This document shows positions 8,849 to 17,834 of a stretch of DNA of 64,000 nt, one piece after another. The notes under the pieces were generated by a model that searched no databases, was not told the DNA's origin, and saw only the letters and a list, made by a program, of their open reading frames with translations. A program made the translations under genes and the position numbers. The first letter of the stretch is position 1, and the number at the start of each line of letters is the position of its first letter. The stretch is from JBEIGE01 sp040382055. Its GTDB lineage: Bacteria > Pseudomonadota > Gammaproteobacteria > Burkholderiales > Burkholderiaceae_C. The DNA lies in contig JBEIGE010000012.1 of assembly GCA_040382055.1 (NCBI GenBank), positions 1 through 64,000 of the forward strand, written 5' to 3'.

Positions 8849-9031
8849 TCAGGCTTCAGATTTATTCTTGATAACCTGGCGACCACGGTAAAAGCCGTTC
8901 GGGCTGATGTGGTGACGCAGATGGGTCTCTCCCGTGGTCGGCTCGACCGCGATGCCGGGCACGTTAAGTGCGTTGTGCGAGCGGTGCATGCCGCGCTTGG
9001 AGGGGGATTTTTTGTTTTGTTGAACAGCCAT
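8849..9031 (-). CDS. rpmF: 50S ribosomal protein L32
   Basis: A 60-residue basic ribosomal protein of the large subunit. The start MAVQQNKKSPSKRGMHRSHN is diagnostic. The second half (HHISPNGFYRGRQVI) is typical of the proteobacterial form, without zinc-binding cysteines. It lies downstream of the DUF177 gene, the conserved pairing in bacteria. Confidence 0.98.
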   Translation of the reverse strand: MAVQQNKKSPSKRGMHRSHNALNVPGIAVEPTTGETHLRHHISPNGFYRGRQVIKNKSEA

Positions 9032-9161
9032 GGTCAGCTCCGGATCTCAAAAATTGTGCTTCCCCTGAGTCAACTCAGGCAAACACGTAGGTTACTTAAT
9101 CGGTTTTGAGCAGGTTTACTGTTACCTGCAAAGCCCGCTGATTGTAGCCGAATTGCCCGAT
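9032..9161 (-). promoter_or_regulatory. Spacer between DUF177 gene and rpmF with two inverted repeats
   Basis: The 130-bp gap holds two small perfect inverted repeats: CCTGAGT/ACTCAGG at 9064-9079 (2-nt spacer) and GCAGGT/ACCTGC at 9110-9129 (8-nt loop). Neither is followed by a T-run in the minus direction, so they are not classical terminators. An rpmF promoter or leader structure is possible but not shown. Confidence 0.3.
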
Positions 9162-9710
9162 TCAGCCCAGTTTGGGATTTTTCAGTTGTCCCAACGCCGC
9201 AAACGGGTTGACCTCGACACCTGCGCTTGACTCGAAATCAGGGTCCAGGACGGCCATTTTCAGTTCGCCTGGACAGGTCTCGTGTTTGGCAACCACCGGG
9301 GTGTCCAGCAACAGTTCGTCTTCAATCAGTGACTTCAGGTCGAATTCGTGGCTTATCACCAGCAAATCCTCTTCAACCTCATCGTCCTGAGCTTGCGCCT
9401 GGTCTTCGTCGGCCACAAAACGGAATGAACGGTTGATGGCGATTGAAATATCAGCGGGTTCGAGGCAGCGCTGGCAAATCATGGGACGACGGGCGTTCAC
9501 ATTCAGATGAATCCAGGGCTGACCGTGTCCAACAGAATCCTTGCGGTACTCGCCAAGCGCCTGCCAATCCACGACTTGATTGGTCACCAGCCCTGATGAG
9601 TCTTCAGTTATTCGCTCATATTTGGATAGCAAATCCTGTCCCGACAGGGTTGCAGAAGACTTTGCGAAAGCGATCACATCAAGATGAGACGCATTGAATG
9701 GGTCGGACAT
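9162..9710 (-). CDS. DUF177 (YceD) family protein
   Basis: A 182-residue acidic protein with the conserved CQRCLEP motif (about residue 76) and an Asp/Glu-rich stretch followed by LLVISHEFDLKSLIEDELLLDTPVVAKHETC, characteristic of the family. YceD homologues are tied to 23S rRNA or ribosome metabolism and nearly always precede rpmF, as here. I start at ATG 9710 (MSDPFNASHLDV); a longer frame to 9737 would overlap the divergent maf gene. The exact biochemical role is unsettled. Confidence 0.88.
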   Translation of the reverse strand: MSDPFNASHLDVIAFAKSSATLSGQDLLSKYERITEDSSGLVTNQVVDWQALGEYRKDSVGHGQPWIHLNVNARRPMICQRCLEPADISIAINRSFRFVADEDQAQAQDDEVEEDLLVISHEFDLKSLIEDELLLDTPVVAKHETCPGELKMAVLDPDFESSAGVEVNPFAALGQLKNPKLG

Positions 9711-9735
9711 GGTCACAGTGTAAGAGAATCTGTGC

Positions 9736-10359
9736 ATGACGCCGCTCCATCAACCTGAACACGTTCGCCCACTCGTTTTGGGGTCTACCTCGGCTTACCG
9801 GCGGGAGTTGTTAGCCCGCCTTCACATTCCATTTGAAGTTGTGTCACCGGACGTGGACGAGACGCCCCAGCCACAGGAGACACCCAACAACCTGGCCCGC
9901 AGGCTGGCGCTGGAAAAAGCCAGGTCCGTGGCGCTCAGGCACCCGGGTGCAGTGGTGATTGGTTCAGACCAGGTGGCTGACTTGGCGGGCCAGGCCCTGG
10001 GCAAGCCAGGCAACCATGAACTGGCGGTACGCCAGTTGCAACGGATGCGCGGACACATCGTGATTTTTCAGACGGCTGTGGCGGTAGTCTGTCTTGACAC
10101 CGGTTTTGAAGCGGTCGAACTGGCCAGTGTCAGAGTCAAGTTTCGGGAACTTGAAGACACTGAAATTGAATCGTATCTGCATATTGAACAGCCCTATGAC
10201 TGCGCGGGGAGCGCCAAAAGCGAAGGTCTGGGCATTGCACTGCTCGAAACCATTGACAGTGACGACCCGACTGCCTTGATCGGCCTGCCCCTGATCCGCA
10301 CGTGCCGGATGATCCGCTCAGCAGGCATTGAACTGTTTTCCCGCACACGCACACCATGA
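9736..10359 (+). CDS. Maf-like nucleoside triphosphate pyrophosphatase (YceF type)
   Basis: House-cleaning pyrophosphatase of 207 residues that hydrolyses non-canonical nucleotides; the YceF branch prefers 7-methyl-GTP. Motifs are LVLGSTSAYRRELLARL near the N-terminus, SPDVDETP, the catalytic SDQVADL and the C-terminal DDPTALIGLPL. It is divergent from the DUF177 gene with only 25 bp between starts, so the two promoters must overlap. Its stop overlaps the start of the next gene (ATGA). Confidence 0.92.
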   Translation: MTPLHQPEHVRPLVLGSTSAYRRELLARLHIPFEVVSPDVDETPQPQETPNNLARRLALEKARSVALRHPGAVVIGSDQVADLAGQALGKPGNHELAVRQLQRMRGHIVIFQTAVAVVCLDTGFEAVELASVRVKFRELEDTEIESYLHIEQPYDCAGSAKSEGLGIALLETIDSDDPTALIGLPLIRTCRMIRSAGIELFSRTRTP

Positions 10360-11126
10360 ACACCTCATCGCCCTTGGGTCGCTTGTTGCTGGTACCCGCC
10401 CCGCTTGATTTCGGCTGTTCGAGCCAAACGCCCTTGCAGGAAGTTCTGCCTGAAAAAACGATGCTGGCTGCCGCCGGTCTGCAGCATTGGATCTGTGAAA
10501 ACGCAAAGTCTGCGCGTGCTTATCTCAAACGCATCAACGAACTCCACCCTTTGCCCTGCAGCATGCAGGCGCTACACATTCAGGAGCTACCACGGGAAGT
10601 TCACAAAAAGGGCGATCATCAAGGCGGGTTTGATGCCAAACCATTGCTGCAGCCTGCGCTGGCCGGGCATGACGTGGGCCTGATCAGCGAAGCCGGGATG
10701 CCAGCCATCGCCGACCCGGGTTCTTCAGTGGTACGTGCAGCGCATGATCTAGGCATCACGGTGGTGCCTCTGGTCGGTCCGGTCTCTGTCTTGCTGGCCT
10801 TGGCTGCCAGCGGGCTCAATGGCCAGAACTTTGCTTTTGTGGGCTATTTGCCTCAGGATAGCGCCGACCGGACCCAGCGCGTCCGTGAACTTGAATCCCT
10901 GGCCTTGAAAACCGGGCAAACCCAGCTTTTCATCGAAACACCCTATCGCAATATGGTCTTGTTTCAAACCCTGCTCACAACGCTTCAGCACAACACCCGG
11001 CTAGCCGTCTGCAGCGGCCTGAGCCTGTCAAACGCCCTGCTGCTCAGCCATCTGGTGAAACACTGGAAACAGCAAGCTCACCGCATGAGCAACGACATAC
11101 CCGCTGTGTTTGCCATTGGCCGCTGA
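10356..11126 (+). CDS. Diverged RsmI-like SAM-dependent methyltransferase
   Basis: A 256-residue member of the tetrapyrrole-methylase fold family that includes RsmI (16S rRNA C1402 2'-O-methyltransferase). The core matches RsmI: LISEAGMPAIADPGSSVV, then VPLVGPVSVLLALAASGLNGQNFAFVGYLP, and ETPYRN. The N-terminal part differs. Where RsmI has a VATPIGNLxDI loop, this protein has LLLVPAPLDFGC and a longer insert. It is translationally coupled to the Maf gene. It may be a paralogue with another target; the fold is secure, the substrate is not. Confidence 0.75.
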   Translation: MNTSSPLGRLLLVPAPLDFGCSSQTPLQEVLPEKTMLAAAGLQHWICENAKSARAYLKRINELHPLPCSMQALHIQELPREVHKKGDHQGGFDAKPLLQPALAGHDVGLISEAGMPAIADPGSSVVRAAHDLGITVVPLVGPVSVLLALAASGLNGQNFAFVGYLPQDSADRTQRVRELESLALKTGQTQLFIETPYRNMVLFQTLLTTLQHNTRLAVCSGLSLSNALLLSHLVKHWKQQAHRMSNDIPAVFAIGR

Positions 11127-11152
11127 TGCCCTGGGGGCCAGGCGATAACTCG

Positions 11153-12115
11153 CTATTGGTAGGCAGGCAGGTTTTTCAAGGCAGAGACTGCACCAGCACC
11201 AATGGATGCGCCAAAACGCTTGACCAGCCGTTCAGCCACATTGTCGCGTCGGGTGTAGTCGATCAATTCTTCTGCTTTGACCACCTCCCGGGCAACATAA
11301 TCCAAGTTTGCAAGCTGGTCCGCCAAGCCCATTTCTACCGCCTGCTGTCCGTTCCAGAACAGGCCACTGAACATTTCGGGGGACTCCTTGAGGCGCTGAC
11401 CCCTGCCCTCCTTGACCACTTCAATAAACTGCTTGTGAATCTGGTCGAGCATGGCTTGGGCAAAAACACGCTGTTTCTCGGTCTGGGGGCTAAAGGGATC
11501 CAGAAAACCCTTGTTTTCACCCGCCGTCATCAACCGGCGCTCCACCCCAAGCTTGTCCATCAGTCCTGTGAAACCAAATCCGTCCATCAACACACCAATG
11601 CTGCCCACGATGCTTGCCTTGTCGACATAGATCTTGTCCGTCCCCGCGGCAATGTAATAGGCTGCAGACGCACACATCTCTTCGACTACGGCATAAATAG
11701 GCTTGTTGTGCTTGGCCTTCAGTCGCTTGATCTCGTCATTGATGATGCCAGCCTGAACCGGACTGCCGCCAGGTGAGTTAATGAGTAACACGACCGCCAT
11801 GGCGGCGTCATCTTCAAACGCGGACCGGATGGCGGCAACCAGCAGCTCCGCGCTGCCTTCGGAGCCCGCAGAGATCTCGCCTTTGATCTCAATCACGGCC
11901 GTATGAGGCGTTTTGGTGTGTTTGGCGGGTCCGCCCACATCCAGCAAAAGCCAAATCAGCAGAATGGCAAAAAACATCCAGGTGATGCGGCTGATCAGCT
12001 TCCAGCGGCGCGCAGCCTTTTGCTCGTCAAGCGTGGCAAGTACCAGCTTTTCAAGCACGCTGCGCTCCCAGCCAGCGGGATTTTTGGAGTTTTCAGGGGT
12101 ATTGGGATCACTCAT
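11153..12115 (-). CDS. S49 family peptidase (SohB/SppA-like)
   Basis: Membrane-anchored serine peptidase of 320 residues. One transmembrane segment lies at about 46-64 (ITWMFFAILLIWLLL), then a ClpP-like fold: LLINSPGGSPVQAG, the nucleophile region EEMCASAAYYIAAG (Ser at about residue 152) and the Lys-bearing YVDKASIVGSIGV. Family members degrade signal peptides and other membrane fragments on the periplasmic face. The length fits the short SohB/SppA36 type. It precedes nothing obviously functionally linked. Confidence 0.9.
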   Translation of the reverse strand: MSDPNTPENSKNPAGWERSVLEKLVLATLDEQKAARRWKLISRITWMFFAILLIWLLLDVGGPAKHTKTPHTAVIEIKGEISAGSEGSAELLVAAIRSAFEDDAAMAVVLLINSPGGSPVQAGIINDEIKRLKAKHNKPIYAVVEEMCASAAYYIAAGTDKIYVDKASIVGSIGVLMDGFGFTGLMDKLGVERRLMTAGENKGFLDPFSPQTEKQRVFAQAMLDQIHKQFIEVVKEGRGQRLKESPEMFSGLFWNGQQAVEMGLADQLANLDYVAREVVKAEELIDYTRRDNVAERLVKRFGASIGAGAVSALKNLPAYQ

Positions 12116-12130
12116 ATCAGCACTCGGGTA

Positions 12131-12508
12131 TCAAAAAATGACAGGCTTCAGGTTGTAGGCAGTATGCCAGTGCACCACACCGTCGATCTCTGTAAGGGCA
12201 ATTTTCACCAGGCCACCCCGACATGGGCCGCCTGCACAACGCCCTGTGTCGGGCTGGTAGGTCGCCCCATGGGTGGCACACATCAGCCAGTGACCGCTGT
12301 GGTCAAAAAACCGGTCAGGCTGGTAATCCATCTCCATCGGTATATGCGCGCATCGGTTCAGGTAGGCATGGGATTGTCCGCAATAGCGAATCGCAAATGC
12401 GCGGCAGGTCTGACCCAGGTAAAGCACATCAAAAGACACCGCCAAGCCACTGTCTTTCAGATCAGCGGCATTACACAGGGGAATCAACTCGCCTTCGATA
12501 TCAGCCAT
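12131..12508 (-). CDS. Rieske [2Fe-2S] domain protein
   Basis: A 125-residue single-domain Rieske protein. The cluster ligands are visible as CAHIPMEM (Cys-x-His) and CATHGATYQPDTG (Cys-x2-His). This resembles the small ferredoxin-like subunits of dioxygenases or nitrite reductase NirD rather than a bc1 subunit, because there is no membrane anchor. It overlaps the HAD phosphatase gene by eight bases and lies 15 bp from the S49 peptidase gene, in one operon. The electron partner is unknown. Confidence 0.85.
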   Translation of the reverse strand: MADIEGELIPLCNAADLKDSGLAVSFDVLYLGQTCRAFAIRYCGQSHAYLNRCAHIPMEMDYQPDRFFDHSGHWLMCATHGATYQPDTGRCAGGPCRGGLVKIALTEIDGVVHWHTAYNLKPVIF

Positions 12509-13196
12509 GTTTGAGCAACCATTGGTGCAAATCGCTCACAGAGTGGGCAATAAAACGGGGACCCAGTGCATGGAAAGCCTCGGGCTCATGAGCGCCGTAA
12601 CTCACGCCCACGCTTGGACATCCGGCATTCAGCGCCATCTGCAAATCATGGGTGGTGTCACCCACCATGAGTACCCGGGCCGGTGCAACCCCGAATTCAG
12701 CCATCAACTCCTGCAGCATGCGCGGGTGGGGCTTGCCAGCAGTTTCATCGGCGGTACGGGAGCCATCGAACACGCCTGCAAGTTCAGATGTGCGCAAAAC
12801 ATCGTCAAGCCCACGGCGGCTCTTGCCCGTCGCCACAGTCAGCAAGTGATGATGTGACTTCAGATCCTTCAGCATCTCCAGCACGCCAGAAAACAGACTC
12901 AGATCGTTCTGATGCCGGCTGTAATGGTGGCGGTATCTGTCACCGAGCGCTGGGTATTTGTCTTGTGGCACATCCGGGGCCGCATGGGCCAAGGCCTGCA
13001 TCAGCCCCATGCCAATCACATAGGCGGCATCTTTGTCGCTCGGGACTTTACCGCCCACATCCTGGACCGCGCTCTGGATACAACGGGTAATCACAGCGGT
13101 CGAATCGAACAAGGTGCCATCCCAGTCAAAGGCAATCAAATCGTATTGCCGAGCCACTGGGAATTGTCTGACGTGAATAACTTCTTGGGTTGCCAT
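12501..13196 (-). CDS. HAD-family phosphatase (phosphoglycolate phosphatase-like)
   Basis: A 231-residue HAD hydrolase with motif I DWDGTLFDST (catalytic Asp pair), motif II in LTVATGKSR and motif IV MVGDTTHDLQMALNAG. The cap is helical, as in Gph. It may dephosphorylate 2-phosphoglycolate or another small phosphate ester. ATG at 13196 lies 11 bp after rluC. The open frame extends to 13361 but would overlap rluC with non-family residues. Confidence 0.85.
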   Translation of the reverse strand: MATQEVIHVRQFPVARQYDLIAFDWDGTLFDSTAVITRCIQSAVQDVGGKVPSDKDAAYVIGMGLMQALAHAAPDVPQDKYPALGDRYRHHYSRHQNDLSLFSGVLEMLKDLKSHHHLLTVATGKSRRGLDDVLRTSELAGVFDGSRTADETAGKPHPRMLQELMAEFGVAPARVLMVGDTTHDLQMALNAGCPSVGVSYGAHEPEAFHALGPRFIAHSVSDLHQWLLKHG

Positions 13197-13206
13197 GTCG
13201 GGTAAA

Positions 13207-14358
13207 TCAGGAGGTTGTGGTCTTGGCCAGTGGCATGACCTGAGCAAGAAACTGCTCAAGCTCCGCTGGCAAAGGCGCTTTAAGTTCAATGCGCTCGCCA
13301 CTGACCGGGTGGTTGAACTGTAACCGCCAGGCATGCAGAAACATACGCTTGAGCGGGACACCTTGACTGGGCTTCATCAAACGCTTGTTAAGCTCAAAGT
13401 CACCATATTTGTCATCTCCCACGATCGGCATGCCCTCTGAGGCCAAATGCACCCGGATCTGATGGGTTCGACCCGTTTTAATGGTGACCTCCAGCAGCGA
13501 GAAATCTTTGTCTGCAAAACCACCGGGATCTGCAGCCTGCACCGCCATGCCTGTTGATCGGCTATTGACCTTGACCAGCGTCACCGACTTCATGCCATCC
13601 GGGTGGTCGGCAGAGACCACCTTGACGCGACGCTCCCCGTCGCCCGTCTGGCCGGGTTGGGCGTCGAGCAGGTATTTATGCAGCGGTTTGTCCAATACCT
13701 TCTTATTACCCGGCCAATGCCCAAGCACCAGCGCCAGATAAGTTTTGCCGGTTTCGCGTTCCCTGAACTGGTCTTGCAGGCGGGTCAGTGCCGTGCGCTT
13801 CTTGGCCACCAGCAAAATACCACTGGTCTCGCGATCCAGCCGGTGCACCAGCTCCAGAAAGGGCAATTGAGGGCGCGCCATACGCAACAGCTCAATAACC
13901 CCAAAACTTACGCCGGACCCGCCATGCACTGCCACGCCGGCAGGCTTGTCGATCGCCAGCAGACTGTCATCTTCAAACACAACCGTGAAGCTACGCGCAA
14001 GCGTGGCACCGGCGGGGCTAGCCGCCTTGGCTGTCATGGCCAGCGCCTTGTCCTGTACACGGTCAGAGATACGCACCGGGGGCAGGCGCACCAGATCACC
14101 TTCCTGAACACGTGTATCGGCCGAGGCCCGCCCCTTGTTCAACCGAACTTCGCCGCTGCGAATGATGCGGTAGACATGCGTTTTGGGTACCCCCTTCAGA
14201 TGTCGGAGCAAAAAATTGTCCAGGCGCTGATTCGCCGAGCCCTCGTCAACCGCCAGGGTTTTAACCTGAGGTGCCTCGTGCGGGTTTGCATCGGCATTTA
14301 CCTTGGCAATTGATTTGGTGTTTGTGGCAGTCGCAATGCCGCCTATAATGTGTTTCAC
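13207..14358 (-). CDS. rluC: 23S rRNA pseudouridine synthase RluC
   Basis: Converts U955, U2504 and U2580 of 23S rRNA (E. coli numbering) to pseudouridine. The 383-residue protein has an N-terminal S4 domain (about 45-100: QRLDNFLLRHLKGVPKTHVYRIIRSGEVRLNKGR) and a catalytic domain with the Asp motif HRLDRETSGILLVAKKR. The start is probably the GTG at 14358; no ATG occurs before the S4 domain. It is divergent from rne, a conserved arrangement in proteobacteria. Confidence 0.94.
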   Translation of the reverse strand: MKHIIGGIATATNTKSIAKVNADANPHEAPQVKTLAVDEGSANQRLDNFLLRHLKGVPKTHVYRIIRSGEVRLNKGRASADTRVQEGDLVRLPPVRISDRVQDKALAMTAKAASPAGATLARSFTVVFEDDSLLAIDKPAGVAVHGGSGVSFGVIELLRMARPQLPFLELVHRLDRETSGILLVAKKRTALTRLQDQFRERETGKTYLALVLGHWPGNKKVLDKPLHKYLLDAQPGQTGDGERRVKVVSADHPDGMKSVTLVKVNSRSTGMAVQAADPGGFADKDFSLLEVTIKTGRTHQIRVHLASEGMPIVGDDKYGDFELNKRLMKPSQGVPLKRMFLHAWRLQFNHPVSGERIELKAPLPAELEQFLAQVMPLAKTTTS

Positions 14359-14853
14359 TAGCGATATGCTGTAAGTGGTTGATTTGTCTGGAGTTTAGTC
14401 CACACACCGCCTGTAGCCTCGCTGGAAGGTCGATGCCATCTTGCTGTGGCGCACGCCCATCACACACCTTTTGTCTGTGAGAGCCTGCCCTCAGCACGGT
14501 CAAGCCGACGAATTGAAACACCAAAACGGAATACCCAAAGTTCACAGGCCTCAGGTCTGCGAACGGAATGAAGCGAAATGTTTGTGTTGCTCCAACTGAT
14601 GACCCTGTGCCTGCGGTGCGTATTCGCGCCGTCTTGCGGCATAAATCAGCCTGCAAGCTCCGCCAAGCGGTCAATGATTGCTATAAGAAAAATAGTGATT
14701 ACACAAATCCAACCCCTCGCTTACCTCCACGCGCCTACACTTCGACGCCTCGTTTGAGTCGAAGTTCTCCGGCAATTCCTCCTCGTTTCAAATCGTCAGT
14801 CAGGTGTCAAACGCCCATCAAGGGCATGTACTACTGATGAAGGAACGCACGCC
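14359..14853 (+). promoter_or_regulatory. Divergent rluC/rne intergenic region with probable long rne leader
   Basis: 495 bp without a convincing gene; short frames here are out of character for the genome. An extended -10 (TGCTATAAG, 14679-14687) could start rne transcription about 160 nt before its ATG. Within that leader, CTTCGAC (14740-14746) and GTCGAAG (14758-14764) form a perfect 7-bp hairpin with an 11-nt loop. In E. coli, RNase E shortens its own mRNA through a structured 361-nt leader; a similar role here is inference. The rluC promoter should lie in the left half, but I could not define it. Confidence 0.5.
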
Positions 14854-17757
14854 ATGAAACGCATGCTGATTAATGCCACGCAGGCCGAAGAACGCCGCCT
14901 GGCCATTGTTGACGGACAAAAACTCCTCGACTACGAAATTGAAATTGAAGGGCGCGAACAGCGCAAGGGCAACATTTACAAGGCCATTGTGACCCGGGTC
15001 GAACCCTCGCTGGAGGCCTGTTTTGTCGACTACGGCGAAGACCGTCACGGCTTTTTGCCGTTCAAGGAAATCTCCCGGATGTATTTCAAGGAAGGCGTGT
15101 CTGCCAATCAGGCCCGCATTCAGGATGTCATCCGTGAAGGCCAGGAATTACTCATCCAGGTTGAAAAAGAAGAACGTGGCAACAAGGGCGCAGCCCTCAC
15201 CACCTTCGTTTCACTGGCCGGTCGTTATGTGGTGTTGATGCCTAACAACCCCCGCGGCGGTGGCGTTTCGCGCCGGATTGAAGGCGATGACCGCGCTGAA
15301 CTCAAGGAGGCGCTGGATCAGCTTGAGTACCCCAACGGCATGAGCATCATTGCGCGTACCGCCGGTATTGGCCGCTCGGCCCCCGAACTGCAGTGGGACC
15401 TGAACTACCTGCTCAAACTCTGGAACGCCATTGATGGCGCGGCCAAAGGCGGCAAAGGTGCTTTCCTGATTTACCAGGAATCGTCCCTGGTCATCCGTGC
15501 CATACGCGACTACTTTAACAACGACATCGGCGACATCCTGATCGACACCGACGACGTTTACGACCAGGCCCAGCAGTTCATGGCGCATGTCATGCCCGAG
15601 CACGCTGCACGGGTCAAACGTTACCGTGATGACGCGCCGCTGTTTTCGCGCTTCCAGATTGAACACCAGATCGAATCGGCTTATGCCCGCACCGTTCAGT
15701 TGCCCAGCGGCGGCGCTATTGTGATTGATCACACCGAAGCCCTGGTGTCGGTCGACGTCAACTCGGCACGCGCCATCAAGGGCAGCGACATTGAGGAAAC
15801 CGCCACCCGCACCAACCTGGAGGCTGCTGAAGAAGTGGCGCGCCAGATGCGTTTGCGCGACCTCGGTGGCCTGATCGTGATTGACTTTATCGACATGGAA
15901 GAGTCACGCAACCGCCGCGACGTGGAAAACCGCTTGCGCGATTCGCTGCGCCAGGACCGGGCGCGGGTTCAGTTTGGCTCCATCAGCAAATTCGGCCTGA
16001 TGGAAATGAGCCGCCAGCGGCTGCGCCCTGCCCTGAGTGAGGGTGCCTCCATTCCCTGCCCGCGTTGCGGCGGATCGGGTCATATCCGGGATACCGAGAG
16101 TTCGGCACTGCAGATTTTGCGCATCATCCAGGAAGAGTCCCAGAAGGACAATACCGCCTCGGTCCTGTGTCAGGTACCAGTGGATGTGGCTTCCTTTCTG
16201 CTCAATGAAAAACGCACCGAGATCGCCAAAATTGAGCTCAAGCAGCGCATCAATGTGCTGATGGTTCCCAACAAGAACCTTGAAACGCCCAATTACAAGC
16301 TTGAACGCCTCAAACACGACGACCCGCGTCTTGATGGCATGGAAGTGAGCTACAAAATGGCCGAGGAGGTGGAAGACCCGACCTCCGTCACACGCCGCTC
16401 CCAGGAACCCACCAACAAGCAAACACCGATCATCAAAGGTGTACTGCCTGATGCGCCCGCACCCGCGGCCATTCCCAAAGCTGACAAGCCGGAGATGGCC
16501 AAGCCCCATGCCCGCACTCCGGCCAAAGAATCTGCAGCCAAGACGCATTCCGCACCATCTGCAGCCAAGCCTGCTGCTCAAGAAGCCGGCTTTTTTGGCT
16601 GGATCAAGTCCCTTTTTGGCGGCTCACCTGCGCCCGCAAAGACGCCAACGGCAACGCCTGTTCCCACACCGGCTGAGCCGGCACGTCAGCCACGCAATGG
16701 TGGTCGAAACGCCCCGCGCGGCGAAGGGCGTGGTGAAGGGCGCAACGACGGCCGAAGTGAGGGCCGAGGTGAGCCCAGACCTGACAGCGCTCGTGTGGAA
16801 GCACGAGGCGAAGGCCGCAACGAAGGACGTGGCAGAGGCGGACGTGGTGGACGCGGCGGACGTGGCAGCCGAAGTGCAGCAGAAGAAGGCCAAAGCCGTG
16901 ACATGGCCGAATCGGTCAGCACCCAGACTCCGACTGGCATCGAAGACCAGAAATCCGAACCCCGCCAGGAGCGTAGCCCCCGCACTGAACGTGGCCGTGG
17001 TGGCGAACGAGGCGAACGCACAGACCGGGGCGACAGAAACAGCCGGGGGGATCGTGGACCCCGTGACGCCAGCCGCCGCGACCCCGCGGTGTCGCAAGAG
17101 CCTTCCGGGTTCGCACCAGAACCAAGCAATCTGAATGCCGCGGCATTGAACGAACCAGCAATGGCTGATGGCCAGGGCTTGAGTCATGAAGAGCAAGGAC
17201 TGCGTCCCCAAAGCGAATCAGGTCAGCGGGACAAGCGCTCACGTGACCGCTACGGCCGCGACCGTGGCCCTCGGGGTGAGCGCGCTGAGCGGGGCGATAA
17301 CCCAGAGCGCAGCCCACGCGACTCCGGTGCAGTGGAATCCGGAGCGGGCAACACAGCTCCAAACGACTTGCCTTTCAATGACGAGCGTTTGACAGCCCAA
17401 GTCCCTGCAGATCCTGTTTCAACCGCCGTCGAAGTTGCTCAGACACCATTGCCTTCGGCTCCTGTTGCTATGCCTTCAACGCCCCAAGCTGCAAATGGCT
17501 TGCCCCGCGTGCAAGCCTATGAGTTGCCCTTGAGTGCGCTCAATGAGGTTGCCCAGAGCTCGGGGCTGCAGTGGGTTAATTCTGATGCAGACAAAGTCGC
17601 TGCGGTGCAGGCGGCGATTGCCGCAGAACCCAAGCCAGTGCATGTCCCACGTGAGCGCCCACCTGCCGTGGTGATGGATTCCGGTCCTCTGGTGCTGGTA
17701 GAAACCAAGCGCGACCTGCGCGACATGAAACTGCCGTTTGAAGAAACAGCAAGCTAA
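14854..17757 (+). CDS. rne: Ribonuclease E
   Basis: Endonuclease that starts mRNA decay and processes rRNA and tRNA precursors. The 967-residue protein has an S1 domain (about 36-120), a sensor/RNase H-like region and the DNase I-like catalytic core with Asp in VSVDVNSARAIKGSDIE (about 300) and VIDFIDM (about 345). The Zn-link follows as CPRCGGSGHIRD (about 403). The C-terminal half is low complexity, with Arg-Gly-Glu repeats (about 615-830) that likely bind RNA and degradosome partners. An amphipathic segment GFFGWIKSLFGG at about 572 resembles the E. coli membrane-targeting helix. The start MKRMLINATQAEERR is standard. Confidence 0.97.
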   Translation: MKRMLINATQAEERRLAIVDGQKLLDYEIEIEGREQRKGNIYKAIVTRVEPSLEACFVDYGEDRHGFLPFKEISRMYFKEGVSANQARIQDVIREGQELLIQVEKEERGNKGAALTTFVSLAGRYVVLMPNNPRGGGVSRRIEGDDRAELKEALDQLEYPNGMSIIARTAGIGRSAPELQWDLNYLLKLWNAIDGAAKGGKGAFLIYQESSLVIRAIRDYFNNDIGDILIDTDDVYDQAQQFMAHVMPEHAARVKRYRDDAPLFSRFQIEHQIESAYARTVQLPSGGAIVIDHTEALVSVDVNSARAIKGSDIEETATRTNLEAAEEVARQMRLRDLGGLIVIDFIDMEESRNRRDVENRLRDSLRQDRARVQFGSISKFGLMEMSRQRLRPALSEGASIPCPRCGGSGHIRDTESSALQILRIIQEESQKDNTASVLCQVPVDVASFLLNEKRTEIAKIELKQRINVLMVPNKNLETPNYKLERLKHDDPRLDGMEVSYKMAEEVEDPTSVTRRSQEPTNKQTPIIKGVLPDAPAPAAIPKADKPEMAKPHARTPAKESAAKTHSAPSAAKPAAQEAGFFGWIKSLFGGSPAPAKTPTATPVPTPAEPARQPRNGGRNAPRGEGRGEGRNDGRSEGRGEPRPDSARVEARGEGRNEGRGRGGRGGRGGRGSRSAAEEGQSRDMAESVSTQTPTGIEDQKSEPRQERSPRTERGRGGERGERTDRGDRNSRGDRGPRDASRRDPAVSQEPSGFAPEPSNLNAAALNEPAMADGQGLSHEEQGLRPQSESGQRDKRSRDRYGRDRGPRGERAERGDNPERSPRDSGAVESGAGNTAPNDLPFNDERLTAQVPADPVSTAVEVAQTPLPSAPVAMPSTPQAANGLPRVQAYELPLSALNEVAQSSGLQWVNSDADKVAAVQAAIAAEPKPVHVPRERPPAVVMDSGPLVLVETKRDLRDMKLPFEETAS

Positions 17758-17786
17758 ATAAAGACCGGGAAACCGGTCCGGATGAA

Positions 17787-17815
17787 AAACGGGGCCAGCG
17801 GCCCCGTTTTTCATT
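17787..17815 (+). terminator. Intrinsic terminator between convergent rne and hemY
   Basis: The stem AACGGGGCC/GGCCCCGTT (17788-17796 with 17800-17808) has a 3-nt loop and is followed by TTTT. An A-run precedes it, so the minus strand also reads as a stem plus T-run. It can therefore end both rne and the convergent hemY transcript. Confidence 0.9.
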
Positions 17816-17834
17816 GCAAGCGCAGCACTGGCTT

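Noticed and set aside
14261..14674. 137-codon minus-strand frame in the rluC/rne gap
   Set aside because: It overlaps the start of rluC, has no family character and no ribosome site; the region is better read as promoters and leader.
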